From Brumimicrobium oceani (GTDB lineage Bacteria; Bacteroidota; Bacteroidia; Flavobacteriales_D; Crocinitomicaceae), in NCBI RefSeq assembly GCF_003143775.1, contig NZ_QFRJ01000017.1:1-55180 (forward strand): 55,180 nucleotides of DNA. Reading direction: 5' to 3'. The notes below the pieces were generated by a model that saw nothing but the letters and a program-made list of their open reading frames with translations, did no database searches and was not told the DNA's origin. Shown in pieces: positions 1 through 7,785 of the stretch. The position numbers and the translations under genes were made by a program. How positions within the stretch are numbered: the stretch's first letter is position 1; the number at the start of each line of letters is the position of its first letter.

Positions 1-557
1 AATACTAGTATACAATCCATTCAGGATTTAACCTTTCAAACCATCTCGGAATTCTCCTATGCCAAGAAGTTACGATTTTCTGTATCCCTTGGTATTCCTC
101 ACTCTAAAGGTTTTTAACGGTTAATAACCGATAATTATCAGTTAAATGAAAGAAGGAATACTGATTTTTAAATTAGACTACTTTCTGTAAATCTTGCTAC
201 ACTTGAGTGTTCCCTTTAATACTAGTATACAATCCATTCAGGATTTAACCTTTCAAACCATCTCGGAATTCTCCTATGCCAAGAAGTTACGATTTTCTGT
301 ATCCCTTGGTATTCCTCACTCTAAAGGTTTTTAACGTAATAACCGATAATTATCAGTTAAATGAAAGAAGGAATACTGATTTTTAAATTAGACTACTTTC
401 TGTAAGTCTTGCTACCCTTGAGTGTTACCTTTAATGCTGGTTAACAATCCATTCAGGATTTAACCTTTCAAACCATCTCGGAATTCTCCTATGCCAAGAA
501 GTTACGATTTTCTGTATCCCTTGGTATTCGCCACTCTAAAGGTTTTTAACGGTTAAT
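1..557. repeat. Tandem array of ~216-bp non-coding units (2.6 copies)
   Basis: Three copies start at 1, 218 and 433 (periods 217 and 215). The third breaks off near 557. Copies are nearly identical, differing by single substitutions and a 2-base deletion in copy 2. Each full unit holds a nested palindromic block: CGGTTAATAACCG runs directly into GATAATTATC, inside outer arms TTAAC/GTTAA. The 2-base deletion in copy 2 destroys the first palindrome. No long open frame crosses the units. The array touches the window edge, so it may continue leftwards. It fills most of the space before the first gene; I see nothing else in 558-698. Confidence 0.9.
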
Positions 558-698
558 TGAATTGATAAATTAGAACTGTTTGTCTTGCTAAATTGATTGT
601 TGAGACCAGAGATGATGATTTTAAATTTCAAGCGAAGGATTTGAATAGAATTCTTTTGAAGAAGTTGAAAATATCGAAATTTCTATTAAATTTAGCTT

Positions 699-1457
699 AT
701 GACACTACAATACTGTTCCGACCTCCACATCGAATTTCCAAGGAATAGACAGTTCCTACAAGAAAATCCAATTATTCCAATGGGAGATATTTTGATCTTG
801 GCAGGAGATATTGCTCCTTTCCGTATAATGGAACAACACAAAGATTTCTTTAAATTTTGTTCTGATAATTTTAAGGAGACTTTCTGGATTCCAGGGAATC
901 ATGAGTATTACGGGTTTGATATTACACAGAAAAGTGGGGGTTTTCATGAAAATATAAATTCCAATGTTCATCTGTTAAACAATCAAATTGTAGAATTAGA
1001 AAATGTTCGGCTGATTTTGTCTACACTTTGGACAAAAATAAATCCAGCAAACCAATGGCAAATTGAAAGAGGAATGAATGATTTCAGGACTATTCGATAT
1101 GGAAAATATCTACTTTCTGCCGATAGAGTCAATGATTTGTACCGGGAAAACTATGGGTTCCTCGTGAAAGCATTAAAGGAAAATACACAAGAAAATAGAA
1201 TTGTGGTCACTCACCATGTTCCTACATTTCAAAATTATCCAAAGCAATATAGAGGAAATGTGCTCAATGAGGCTTTTGCCGTTGAATTAACAGATTTAAT
1301 TGAAGAATACAAACCCAATTATTGGATTTATGGACACCACCATGAAAATATTCCTGAGTTTAAGATTCATGAAACCACTATGTTGACCAACCAATTGGGA
1401 TATGTTGAAATGGGTGAGCATAGAGGTTTTAATTTCGAGAAAACACTTAAGTTTTAG
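699..1457 (+). CDS. Calcineurin-like metallophosphoesterase
   Basis: Predicted cytoplasmic two-metal phosphoesterase of the calcineurin-like superfamily. All signature blocks are present in order: D8-x-H10 near the N-terminus, GD at 36-37, GNHE at 66-69, THH at 171-173 and GHHH at 212-215. These supply the metal ligands and catalytic His of the family. At 252 aa it is typical of the small stand-alone members. There is no signal peptide or membrane segment. ATG start; no clear Shine-Dalgarno, as is usual in Bacteroidota. The substrate cannot be told from sequence: members act on nucleotides, phosphoproteins or nucleic acids. It appears to be a single gene, preceded by the tandem repeat array. 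Confidence 0.9.
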   Translation: MTLQYCSDLHIEFPRNRQFLQENPIIPMGDILILAGDIAPFRIMEQHKDFFKFCSDNFKETFWIPGNHEYYGFDITQKSGGFHENINSNVHLLNNQIVELENVRLILSTLWTKINPANQWQIERGMNDFRTIRYGKYLLSADRVNDLYRENYGFLVKALKENTQENRIVVTHHVPTFQNYPKQYRGNVLNEAFAVELTDLIEEYKPNYWIYGHHHENIPEFKIHETTMLTNQLGYVEMGEHRGFNFEKTLKF

Positions 1458-1600
1458 TCCTGTTTGCTAGAATTAAATTGGGGTATCTCTTCGATTACCT
1501 TTGGATGACAAATTATTCAGTGGGTGAAGATACAGCTGATTTAATCATTTCAAAAAACGCGTTTAAAAAATACCCGTATTATCAAAAACAGAAAAAATAA
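1451..1600 (+). pseudogene. Possible short gene remnant or micro-ORF
   Basis: An open frame of 49 codons runs from just after a TAA at 1448 to a TAA at 1598, with an ATG at 1505 (31 aa if used). Its composition looks protein-like (acidic-hydrophobic stretch, then a Lys/Tyr-rich end) rather than random AT-rich DNA. I recognise no family and there is no supporting promoter. It could be the tail of a lost gene, or chance. The rest of 1458-1721 shows nothing. Confidence 0.2.
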
Positions 1601-1721
1601 GGAATATTGGAGCTGAATAAAGCTTTATGCTTTCGAGCCATAAACCTTTTTCTAATTCTTTCGAATATAAGGGATGGGCTAATTATAGCTTCAGAGAAGA
1701 GGGGTAAAACAATGGATAAAT

Positions 1722-2405
1722 CTACTCTTCCAGAATAAAGTCCACCGCTAATTGGACATGTAAACCGGTCGTGTCAATCAATTGAAAATCCGTTTCTTTT
1801 TGTTTAATGAGAATAGGCAGCTCAGTGCATCCCATAATCATAGCGTCTGCGCCTTTTTCTTGTAAAGACTTCATTTGATCTAAAAAGTAACTTTTAGCTT
1901 CATCAGAAAAGATTCCTTGTGTTAATTCTTTCGATATATAGTGATGTATGGTGTCTATTTGTTCTTCATCTGGCAGAGTGATGTCTAGTGGATAATTTGC
2001 TTTGATGAACTTCTCTAAAAATCCTATTTTAACAGTTGGTTTTGTACCTAATAGACCAAGATTTTTAAAATTGTTTTTTACCGCAAAATCTCCAATGGCT
2101 TTTCCAATGTGAAGGATAGGAACCTCAACTTTAGCCTGAACAAACTCATAAACCATGTGTGGCGTGTTGGCGCAGATTAAAATTCCTTCTGCTCCAATGG
2201 AAATAAGTTCTTTTGAAATTCTTAAATATTCTTCTTGAATTTTTTCACGATCTCCAGAGCGCATTAAAGCAATGTTTAAACTGTACAAAAGCAACTCAGG
2301 ATTTTGATCATGACCAATTTTATCTCCTACTTTTTCATTAATCATTCTGTAATAATCTATCGTAGAATGATAGGACGTTCCTCCAATTAAACCCAGTTTT
2401 TTCAT
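1722..2405 (-). CDS. Aspartate/glutamate racemase family protein
   Basis: PLP-independent amino-acid racemase of the Asp/Glu/hydantoin racemase superfamily, 227 aa. The N-terminal GGTSYHST block matches the family's substrate-binding loop. The two catalytic cysteines stand in the expected contexts: Cys78 in an ICANTPH motif and Cys193 in MGCTELP. That pair is what a two-base racemase needs, so activity is likely. The exact amino acid (aspartate, glutamate or other) is not resolved. Cytoplasmic; ATG start. It lies downstream of the DUF3365 lipoprotein gene on the same strand, but 124 bp including a palindrome separate them, so co-transcription is uncertain. Confidence 0.88.
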   Translation of the reverse strand: MKKLGLIGGTSYHSTIDYYRMINEKVGDKIGHDQNPELLLYSLNIALMRSGDREKIQEEYLRISKELISIGAEGILICANTPHMVYEFVQAKVEVPILHIGKAIGDFAVKNNFKNLGLLGTKPTVKIGFLEKFIKANYPLDITLPDEEQIDTIHHYISKELTQGIFSDEAKSYFLDQMKSLQEKGADAMIMGCTELPILIKQKETDFQLIDTTGLHVQLAVDFILEE

Positions 2406-2435
2406 TTCTAATTAATTATTTTTTCTTACGGCGAG

Positions 2436-2515
2436 TGTTTTTCGTTAACAATTAGCCAAGATGTTACCGCGAGTGCTACTGCGAGTTTCGAAACTCGTGG
2501 TAATACCTCGCATTA
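2436..2515. repeat. REP-like palindromic intergenic element
   Basis: The perfect 16-base palindrome CGAGTTTCGAAACTCG lies at 2482-2497, embedded in repeated GCGAG words (2437, 2470, 2481). Related palindromes occur near 13052 and 55021. No T-tract follows, so it is not an ordinary terminator. Confidence 0.6.
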
Positions 2516-2529
2516 ATAATTTTCAATCC

Positions 2530-3168
2530 TTACTTCTCAAAAATAATACTCCAAATTCCTCTTACTTCATTGTCTCCGTAACCCGTTGCTTTGTCTTCAG
2601 GGTACAAATCTGCTAACATCGCCAAGGTAGCTGGTTTTACTTGTTCTTCCTTTGTTCCATGGCATTGCAAGCACATTTCATTGGTGATAATTGGATAATA
2701 AAACTGAACTTTGTCTCCCTTCATTTTAACATTCGGAGTGATTTCTTTACCTGTTTTCCCTTCTGCAATTAGTCCTTTATAATATTCAATTTGCTCCAGT
2801 TCCTCAGCATTAGCTTGGTTATTTTGATTTCTCGGCTTGTCACTCACACGGGTTATTTTGGCATTGTGCTCCTGGCTCATACTGTCTGTAAGTGTCATGG
2901 CTTGAACGTTACAAAACTCTAATGCATGTTCTGTTCCTTTCTCCATTATTGCGCCCATCAAGTTCTTACCTAATGTTGCTTTCGTTGTGGAGGCGTACTT
3001 AAAGCCAATGTCACTATATTTTTGAATTTCGGCTTCCTGTTTTTGTTGCTCCACCAAAACCAGTGAATCTTGTGTTGCTTGTTCTTTTTCCGCCAATTCT
3101 TGCTCGTTTGGAGATGAACATGCCACGAAAAGAGATCCAGTAATCATTAGGAATGCTAGTTTTTTCAT
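2530..3168 (-). CDS. DUF3365 (Tll0287-like) haem-binding lipoprotein
   Basis: Predicted envelope lipoprotein of 212 aa. The signal peptide ends in a lipobox with Cys17. A Glu/Gln/Lys-rich helical linker (about 21-50) follows, then a DUF3365/Tll0287-like domain (about 55-212). A single CxxCH haem-c attachment motif at 166-170 (CLQCH) is preceded by the family's conserved Phe-Cys-Asn segment at 85-87. DUF3365 domains are c-haem modules with a PAS-like fold, often used as redox or gas sensors. Here no kinase is fused, so a stand-alone periplasmic redox or sensing role is an inference. The ATG start gives a good signal sequence. Single gene with a possible promoter at 3201-3208. Confidence 0.85.
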   Translation of the reverse strand: MKKLAFLMITGSLFVACSSPNEQELAEKEQATQDSLVLVEQQKQEAEIQKYSDIGFKYASTTKATLGKNLMGAIMEKGTEHALEFCNVQAMTLTDSMSQEHNAKITRVSDKPRNQNNQANAEELEQIEYYKGLIAEGKTGKEITPNVKMKGDKVQFYYPIITNEMCLQCHGTKEEQVKPATLAMLADLYPEDKATGYGDNEVRGIWSIIFEK

Positions 3169-3200
3169 TGTTTCAGTTTTAATGATGTTATAAAGTAAGA

Positions 3201-3208
3201 CAAATATA
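3201..3208 (-). promoter_or_regulatory. Candidate -7 box for the DUF3365 lipoprotein gene
   Basis: The minus strand reads TATATTTG, a full match to the Bacteroidota -7 box TAnnTTTG, 33 bases before the ATG. No TTG sits at the usual spacing, so the call rests on one box. The rest of the 3169-3489 gap holds only a degenerate repeat copy (3327-3412). Confidence 0.4.
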
Positions 3209-3326
3209 AATGTAAGGTTTTTAAATTAATGATACAAAAGTCACAGTGAAAGACTTTGATCTTTGTCTCTTAAAACTATTCACCTTTTCATCCTTAAGAA
3301 AATAAAAAAATCCCAGTTTATCTCTT

Positions 3327-3412
3327 CCGCATGATCTTGTCAGTTCAACGCTTAATCACATACTTGAATAGATAGGTTTGCTGGTGAAGTTTAGGGTAGG
3401 TACTATGTTTTA
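3327..3412 (+). repeat. Dispersed intergenic element, degenerate copy D
   Basis: Shares the core GATCTTGTCAGTT and GCTTAATCACAT with copy A (5517-5689), followed by a diverged TTTGCTGGTGAAG segment matching that copy's TTTACTGGTAAAG. Alignment by eye only. Confidence 0.5.
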
Positions 3413-3489
3413 AAGTCTCAAATACGCTCTATTGCAAACAATCAATTGACAAATGACATTTAATAGGTGATAATTCGTAATTTTGAATT

Positions 3490-4152
3490 ATGACGGAAGA
3501 CGAACAACAAATCTATCTAAAAGTGACACCAATTCTTGAAGTAAATCACGAAAGTACAAAGCATTTAATTGCAGATATTGATACTTCACAGTCGAAGAAG
3601 CAACAAGCGATTGATTTATATTTAAAAGTGCGTGATGGCTTTATTTATAATCCTTATCACCTAGATTTACGTCCTGAAAAATTGAGGTCAAGTGTGGTTT
3701 TGCAGAAGAGTAGGGCTTGGTGTGTTGAGAAAGCTATTGTTTTGGCGACTGGGTTGCGTGCTTTGGGAATACCTTCGAAATTAGGTTATGGAATTGTGGT
3801 GAATCATATTGGAGTGGAGAAATTGACGGCAGCTTTGCGCAGGGAAGAAATTGTTTTTCATGGTTATGTTTCTGCCTTTATCGATGGAAAATGGGTAAAA
3901 TCTACTCCGGCTTTTGATCCATTGATTTGTAAACTCTCTGGTGTTGAACCTTTGGAGTGGGACGGCGAAACAGACTCTTTATTTCAAGCGTATAAAGGCG
4001 ATCAGAAATTCATGGAATACAAGCATTTTTATGGAGAATTTGAAGATGTTCCTGTGGAATTAATGAACGCGGAAATGAAAAAATATTATCCTCACCTTTT
4101 TGAAGAAGAACACAATTCTCGTAGTTTTTCATTCTTTCATTTAGATTCTTAA
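3490..4152 (+). CDS. Transglutaminase-like cysteine protease-fold protein
   Basis: Cytoplasmic protein of 220 aa with a transglutaminase-like core. The catalytic triad can be read directly: Cys78 in AWCVEKA, His124 in FHGYV and Asp143 in PAFDP, in the order and spacing of the superfamily. Bacterial members are mostly peptidases or amidases rather than cross-linkers; the substrate here is unknown. No signal peptide is present. It is followed 11 bases later by the SRAP gene on the same strand, so the two probably form an operon, which hints at a stress or repair setting. ATG start. Confidence 0.85.
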   Translation: MTEDEQQIYLKVTPILEVNHESTKHLIADIDTSQSKKQQAIDLYLKVRDGFIYNPYHLDLRPEKLRSSVVLQKSRAWCVEKAIVLATGLRALGIPSKLGYGIVVNHIGVEKLTAALRREEIVFHGYVSAFIDGKWVKSTPAFDPLICKLSGVEPLEWDGETDSLFQAYKGDQKFMEYKHFYGEFEDVPVELMNAEMKKYYPHLFEEEHNSRSFSFFHLDS

Positions 4153-4163
4153 TTTCTACCCTT

Positions 4164-4796
4164 ATGTGTTACAATGTTCAACAGAAAGCAACATTAAAAG
4201 AACTGACCGAAAAATTTAATGCACAGTTTGAAATGCCAGCGCTCTACACTCCCCAAAACCTAGTGAATGGTTTTAATTTCCCTTTACTTCCTGTTTTAAA
4301 GACGGATTCACCCCAGACCTTTCAATTTCTTAATTGGGGACTAATTCCGCATTGGGCAAAAAACGAGGATATTCGAAAACACACTTTAAACGCGAAATTG
4401 GAAACCATTGGCGAGGTGGCTTCTTTTCGAGATATTAATGAGCAACGCTGTATTTTGCCAGTGACCGGATTCTATGAGTGGAAATGGTTGGACAGTAAAG
4501 GAAAACGTAAGGAAAAGTATTTGATTCAATTGGAAAAGCAGACTGTTTTTGCTTTGGCAGGACTTTATAGTTCATGGACAAACCCTAAGAATGGAGAAGT
4601 CGTTGATTCGTTTTCTTTGCTAACTACAGAAGCCAATGAAGTGATGGCTGAAATTCATAATATAAAAAAGCGAATGCCTTTAATTATGGACGACAAGCAG
4701 GCAAAGAAATGGCTATCCGAAGGGAATTTAGCGCTGAACCATGATTTAAAAACGCAATGCATAGAAAATGATGGTCAATTGGACTTGTTTTCGTAA
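4164..4796 (+). CDS. yedK: SRAP family abasic-site DNA-protein crosslink protein (YedK/HMCES)
   Basis: SOS-response-associated-peptidase family protein of 210 aa. The family forms a covalent thiazolidine link between Cys2 and abasic sites in single-stranded DNA and so shields them. All active-site elements are visible: Cys2 directly after the initiator Met, Asn76 in LNAKLET, Glu105 in GFYEW and His165 before RMP (170-172). Because Cys2 must become the N-terminus, the ATG at 4164 is well fixed. A three-residue insert separates His165 from the RMP motif compared with the E. coli protein, a form I associate with Bacteroidota homologues. It is probably co-transcribed with the transglutaminase-like gene 11 bases upstream. 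Confidence 0.92.
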   Translation: MCYNVQQKATLKELTEKFNAQFEMPALYTPQNLVNGFNFPLLPVLKTDSPQTFQFLNWGLIPHWAKNEDIRKHTLNAKLETIGEVASFRDINEQRCILPVTGFYEWKWLDSKGKRKEKYLIQLEKQTVFALAGLYSSWTNPKNGEVVDSFSLLTTEANEVMAEIHNIKKRMPLIMDDKQAKKWLSEGNLALNHDLKTQCIENDGQLDLFS

Positions 4797-4910
4797 TGTA
4801 TCTGACAATTAATGGCTTTCACCTAGACTTGATTTGCTTTTGATATGGTTTTTTCATAGTTTTTAGGAAAGTTACAATAGTGTAACTAATCAAACTAAAA
4901 TAAATCTATT

Positions 4911-5342
4911 ATGTTAAAACGTTCAAACGCAATAAAAAATGGTTTAATTCTTTTCGTAATGCTCGGGATTTACTTCCTTATACTTGATGCATTAGGATGG
5001 GCTGATAACACATTTTTAAGATTAGGGAATTACATATTCGTGGTACTAATGATTAATAGTTCGCTCAAAAAAGCAACTCAAAACGGAGAGGACTATTTGA
5101 GTAAAATGGCCGTTGGTGTGGTTACGGTGGCCATTGCAATGACGCTAGGTGCTATATCTTTATTTGCGTATTTAATGATTCTTCAACCTGATATTGAGCG
5201 CTACATTAGTCCAGTTATCGCCGCCAATAGCTACTCAGGTTTGAGTATAGCACTTTTTATACAAAGTATAGCCTCATCTGTGATTTTGGTTTTTATAATG
5301 TCACAAATGTACAAAAACAAAAAGTCCACTGAAGTAGTTTAG
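4911..5342 (+). CDS. Small DUF4199-like integral membrane protein
   Basis: Membrane protein of 143 aa with four hydrophobic segments (about 10-28, 36-50, 66-90, 108-130) and short polar ends. The layout, with a charged N-terminus leading straight into helix 1 and a helix 2 that ends in Lys-Lys, resembles DUF4199 proteins, a Bacteroidota family of unknown function. A clearer DUF4199-type protein follows rho at 29496. No catalytic motif is visible. The gene stands alone, and an inverted repeat GTTAC/GTAAC lies just before it (about 4873-4887). Assignment to the family is by pattern only. Confidence 0.6.
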   Translation: MLKRSNAIKNGLILFVMLGIYFLILDALGWADNTFLRLGNYIFVVLMINSSLKKATQNGEDYLSKMAVGVVTVAIAMTLGAISLFAYLMILQPDIERYISPVIAANSYSGLSIALFIQSIASSVILVFIMSQMYKNKKSTEVV

Positions 5343-5382
5343 TGTCACGTTATTTTTAAGGGTTGGCTTACTATATTCTTTT

Positions 5383-5454
5383 GAATGCTTATCAGGAACC
5401 TTGTCAGCTATTTAATATGCTACAATAAAAAGTACTCTCTTTAGCTAGGTCAAA
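5383..5454 (+). repeat. Dispersed intergenic element, left module (copy A)
   Basis: Aligns by eye with 27189-27268: both begin AATGCTT, then GAAC, CAGC, TTTAATA, TACAATA and a TCTC-TTTA block in the same order and spacing. Each copy runs straight into a hairpin. Confidence 0.6.
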
Positions 5455-5494
5455 TCTTTCCAGCGTTGAAAATTAAGATTTTCAACGCTGGAAA
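5455..5494. repeat. Perfect 18-bp inverted repeat (hairpin)
   Basis: Arms 5455-5472 and 5477-5494 are perfectly complementary around a 4-base loop, TAAG. No T-tract follows on either strand, so a simple intrinsic terminator is unlikely. It sits between the left and right modules of the dispersed element, where the 27-kb copy has its own imperfect hairpin. Confidence 0.9.
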
Positions 5495-5516
5495 GGATGA
5501 TAGTTGTGGGTGCTTT

Positions 5517-5689
5517 TGCTTTTTCCCTTTCACTTGAAATATAACCTTAGCTCAATTTCATCCTGAAGTGGATTTCTTTATTCAACTGGTTGGAAATAGA
5601 AATTTGTAAAGGATCTTGTCAGTTTACCGCTAAATCACATTATTGCTGGGTTGGATATATTTACTGGTAAAGTATCGGATTGGTATTTT
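5517..5689 (+). repeat. Dispersed 173-bp intergenic element, copy A
   Basis: Matches 16167-16339 over the full 173 bases at roughly 80 percent identity by eye, with very few indels. Strong shared blocks are CTTGAAATAT, GGATTTCTTT, TTCAACTGGTTGGAAATAG and TTTACTGGTA. Partial copies lie at 3327 and 27461. The whole gap 5343-5730 is repeat-derived. Confidence 0.8.
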
Positions 5690-5730
5690 CTTTTGAATTA
5701 TTTCTTATTTTTAAGAGATAATCCAAAGAA

Positions 5731-6534
5731 ATGATAGATTTTAAGAATAAAACAACTTTAATAACTGGTGGTGCGTCAGGAATTGGGAAAATAATGGCAA
5801 GATTACTTCTTGAAAGAGGAGCTAAGGTTATTTTATGGGATATCAATACTCAAGGTATAGCGGATGTTATTGCGGAGTTTAAAGAGAAAGGGGAGATTTG
5901 TGGTTACACCGTGGATATTTCGGATCAAGAACAAGTTAAATCTTCTGCAAAAGAAGTGAAGAAAGAACAAGGTGTCGTAGATATTTTGATCAATAATGCT
6001 GGGATAATTGTTGGTAAATATTTTCATGAACATTCCACAGAAGAGATTTCTGCAACGGCAGCTATTAATGCCAACGCGCCAATGATTATTACCAGTTGTT
6101 TCATAAAAGATATGATGGACCAAAACTTTGGCTCGGTTTGTAATATAGCTTCTTCTGGCGGACTTATTTCTAATCCAAAAATGTCGGTTTATGCAGCGAG
6201 TAAATGGTCTTTAATTGGCTGGTCGGATAGTGTGAGATTGGAAATGAGTCAACTCAAGAAAAACATCCATTTTACGACCATAATGCCCTATTACATCAAT
6301 ACAGGAATGTTTGACGGAGTGAAATCTAAAATTCCTATTCTGGATCAAGAAGCAGCTTCCTTAACGATAATAAAGGCAATTGAAAAAAAGAAAGTAATGG
6401 TAACCTTACCCGGTTGGATTTATAGAGTTACACGATTGGGACAGGCGGTAATGCCTATTAAAATGTTTGATTGGTTTGCTGGGAGTATTATGGGGATTTA
6501 CAAAACCATGGAGAATTTTATAGGTAGAAAATAA
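5731..6534 (+). CDS. Short-chain dehydrogenase/reductase (classical SDR)
   Basis: NAD(P)-dependent oxidoreductase of 267 aa with a Rossmann fold. Visible are the nucleotide-binding TGGASGIG at 12-19, the structural NNAG at 88-91, the catalytic Ser at 141-142 and the Tyr154-x3-Lys158 active-site pair. Asp37 at the end of strand 2 (LWD) suggests NAD(H) preference. The C-terminal region (about 200-260) carries hydrophobic stretches, as in membrane-associated SDRs acting on lipids or retinol-like substrates, but the substrate is unknown. Single gene downstream of a dispersed repeat element. ATG start; no nearby partner suggests a pathway. Confidence 0.92.
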   Translation: MIDFKNKTTLITGGASGIGKIMARLLLERGAKVILWDINTQGIADVIAEFKEKGEICGYTVDISDQEQVKSSAKEVKKEQGVVDILINNAGIIVGKYFHEHSTEEISATAAINANAPMIITSCFIKDMMDQNFGSVCNIASSGGLISNPKMSVYAASKWSLIGWSDSVRLEMSQLKKNIHFTTIMPYYINTGMFDGVKSKIPILDQEAASLTIIKAIEKKKVMVTLPGWIYRVTRLGQAVMPIKMFDWFAGSIMGIYKTMENFIGRK

Positions 6535-6860
6535 TAGATAATCAGCAATTCATAATCGGGGGTACTCGCGCCCCAGCGAAAATGGAAAGCTTGATGAAAT
6601 GATTTGTATCAGCTATTCAATAAAACAAAGCGACTTTAGGAGCTCTTGGAGGATTGATGATAGCGTAACAAACTCATGAAACAACTTGGAAGTGCAGATG
6701 GATTAAGGCGCCCAGAAATAATTACTAATGGATGAATTACAAATTACGAATTAATGGCGAGCGGCATAGCTATCGAATGCGTTGATTACGAATTGGAAAT
6801 CAAAAAAACAATAATACCTTACTAAAAACCAAGCTGTAACATGAAATAGTCCCGACCAGC
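6535..6860. other. Gene-free AT-rich spacer
   Basis: I find no convincing gene or RNA. It contains scattered short words that recur elsewhere, such as forms of AATTCGTAATT (here and near 3473 and 13093), and a GC-richer patch at 6555-6570. The stretch looks like decayed repeat DNA. Confidence 0.5.
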
Positions 6861-6867
6861 GCCCCTG

Positions 6868-6897
6868 TTAAACATTAAATTAATGATTAATGTTTAA
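6868..6897. repeat. Inverted repeat of the TTAAACATTAA box
   Basis: Arms TTAAACATTAA (6868-6878) and TTAATGTTTAA (6887-6897) are perfectly complementary around an 8-base loop. The same box is repeated in the array that follows. Confidence 0.75.
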
Positions 6898-6956
6898 TTA
6901 TTAATGGTTAACGCCCAGGGTATTGAATTTCAACCGTGTTGAAATTGACGTCCAGC

Positions 6957-7119
6957 GCAACCCTCGTTAAACATTAAACCTTAACAATTAAACATTAGAA
7001 ATACAGCGCAACAACATCACCGCAACCCTCGTTAAACATTAAACCTGAAAAATTAAACATTAGAATATAGCGCAACAACATCACCATCGTTAAACATTAA
7101 ACCTTAATAATTAAATATT
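6957..7119. repeat. 65-bp tandem repeat with TTAAACATTAAACC boxes (2.5 copies)
   Basis: Units begin at 6957 and 7022 (period 65): GCAACCCTCG, then TTAAACATTAAACC, an AATTAAACATTAG half-box and CAGCGCAACAACATCACC or a close variant. A third partial unit covers 7086-7119. A further box lies at 16849-16862. The array sits immediately after the Mrp operon's last stop codon. Confidence 0.85.
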
Positions 7120-7130
7120 AAAAATTAATG

Positions 7131-7517
7131 TTAGTCCTCTGCCTCTGGTTTTTCTTCTTCCTCAAAACCACTCATCAGATCATGAGTTTTGGTGTTGTAC
7201 ATTCCTTTAAGATCGTCAATTTTTGTTTTTTTCCACATTGGAACACCTACAAAATAGGCTGCTCTCCCTATCACATGGGCACTGATGGGGGCGGTGAGTA
7301 GAAGAAATACAATAATGGCAATAACACGTGTTGTGATGGAAGTTTCCATGTAGTAAAGGGCTAGTCCCAATAGAATTAGTCCTACTCCCAGGGTAGCTGC
7401 TTTGGTCGTTACCGACATTCTCAGGTATAAATCAGGCATACGTAATAAACCTATGGCTGCGAGGAGAATGAAAAGTGTTCCAAGTGAGATGATTATCATT
7501 ATTAAAATATCATTCAT
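7131..7517 (-). CDS. mrpG: Mrp Na+/H+ antiporter subunit G
   Basis: Smallest-class accessory subunit (128 aa) of the multi-subunit Mrp/Mnh cation-proton antiporter in the inner membrane. Three hydrophobic helices are visible (about 4-24, 38-58, 62-85), with the family motif GLLRMPDLYLRM in the first loop and a PISAH segment in helix 3. The acidic, Glu-rich tail (about 108-128) extends past the usual core. It is the last gene of the operon. Its ATG overlaps the end of mrpF by 8 bases, implying translational coupling. It is followed by a repeat array, and I see no clear terminator. Confidence 0.93.
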   Translation of the reverse strand: MNDILIMIIISLGTLFILLAAIGLLRMPDLYLRMSVTTKAATLGVGLILLGLALYYMETSITTRVIAIIVFLLLTAPISAHVIGRAAYFVGVPMWKKTKIDDLKGMYNTKTHDLMSGFEEEEKPEAED

Positions 7518-7785
7518 TTCTTTTTCTTTTTTCGAGGTAATATGAAAATGCTACGGTACTTAAAAATGCGATAAGAGCAAAAATCATTGCAATATCTAAA
7601 AATGAAGGTCTTTTGGTAACAATGCTATATACGGCTATAATTGAAATACCAATTGTGATCAATAAATCTAATGCCACAACCCTATCTGGCAGGGTAGGTC
7701 CCATTAAAAACCGAATGAATACCAACAAGGTTGAGGTGCTCAATAGGGGTAAAATAATGTATGTTAAATAATCTTCTATACTCAT
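7510..7785 (-). CDS. mrpF: Mrp Na+/H+ antiporter subunit F
   Basis: Subunit of 91 aa with three transmembrane helices (about 8-26, 36-56, 62-82). The conserved GPTLPDRVVALD segment at about 28-39 is diagnostic of MrpF/MnhF. It is needed for assembly of the antiporter complex in the family. It overlaps mrpE upstream by 4 bases (ATGA arrangement) and mrpG downstream by 8 bases, so the three small subunits are tightly coupled. The length is normal for the family. Confidence 0.93.
   Translation of the reverse strand: MSIEDYLTYIILPLLSTSTLLVFIRFLMGPTLPDRVVALDLLITIGISIIAVYSIVTKRPSFLDIAMIFALIAFLSTVAFSYYLEKRKRNE

Noticed and set aside
1-557. CRISPR array
   Set aside because: Units are about 216 bp and repeated in full. 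There is no short repeat with unique spacers and no cas gene.
5455-5494. Intrinsic terminator for the small membrane protein gene
   Set aside because: The stem is excellent, but no T-run follows on either strand and it lies over 110 bases after the stop codon, inside a repeat element.
6640-6680. Peptide-like stretch reading ATLGALGGLMIA followed by a stop
   Set aside because: It is only about 14 codons after an in-frame stop. It could be the tail of a lost gene, but too short to support.
6957-7119. CRISPR-like or attachment-site array after the Mrp operon
   Set aside because: The 65-bp units are almost identical throughout, with no variable spacers, and no integrase is nearby.
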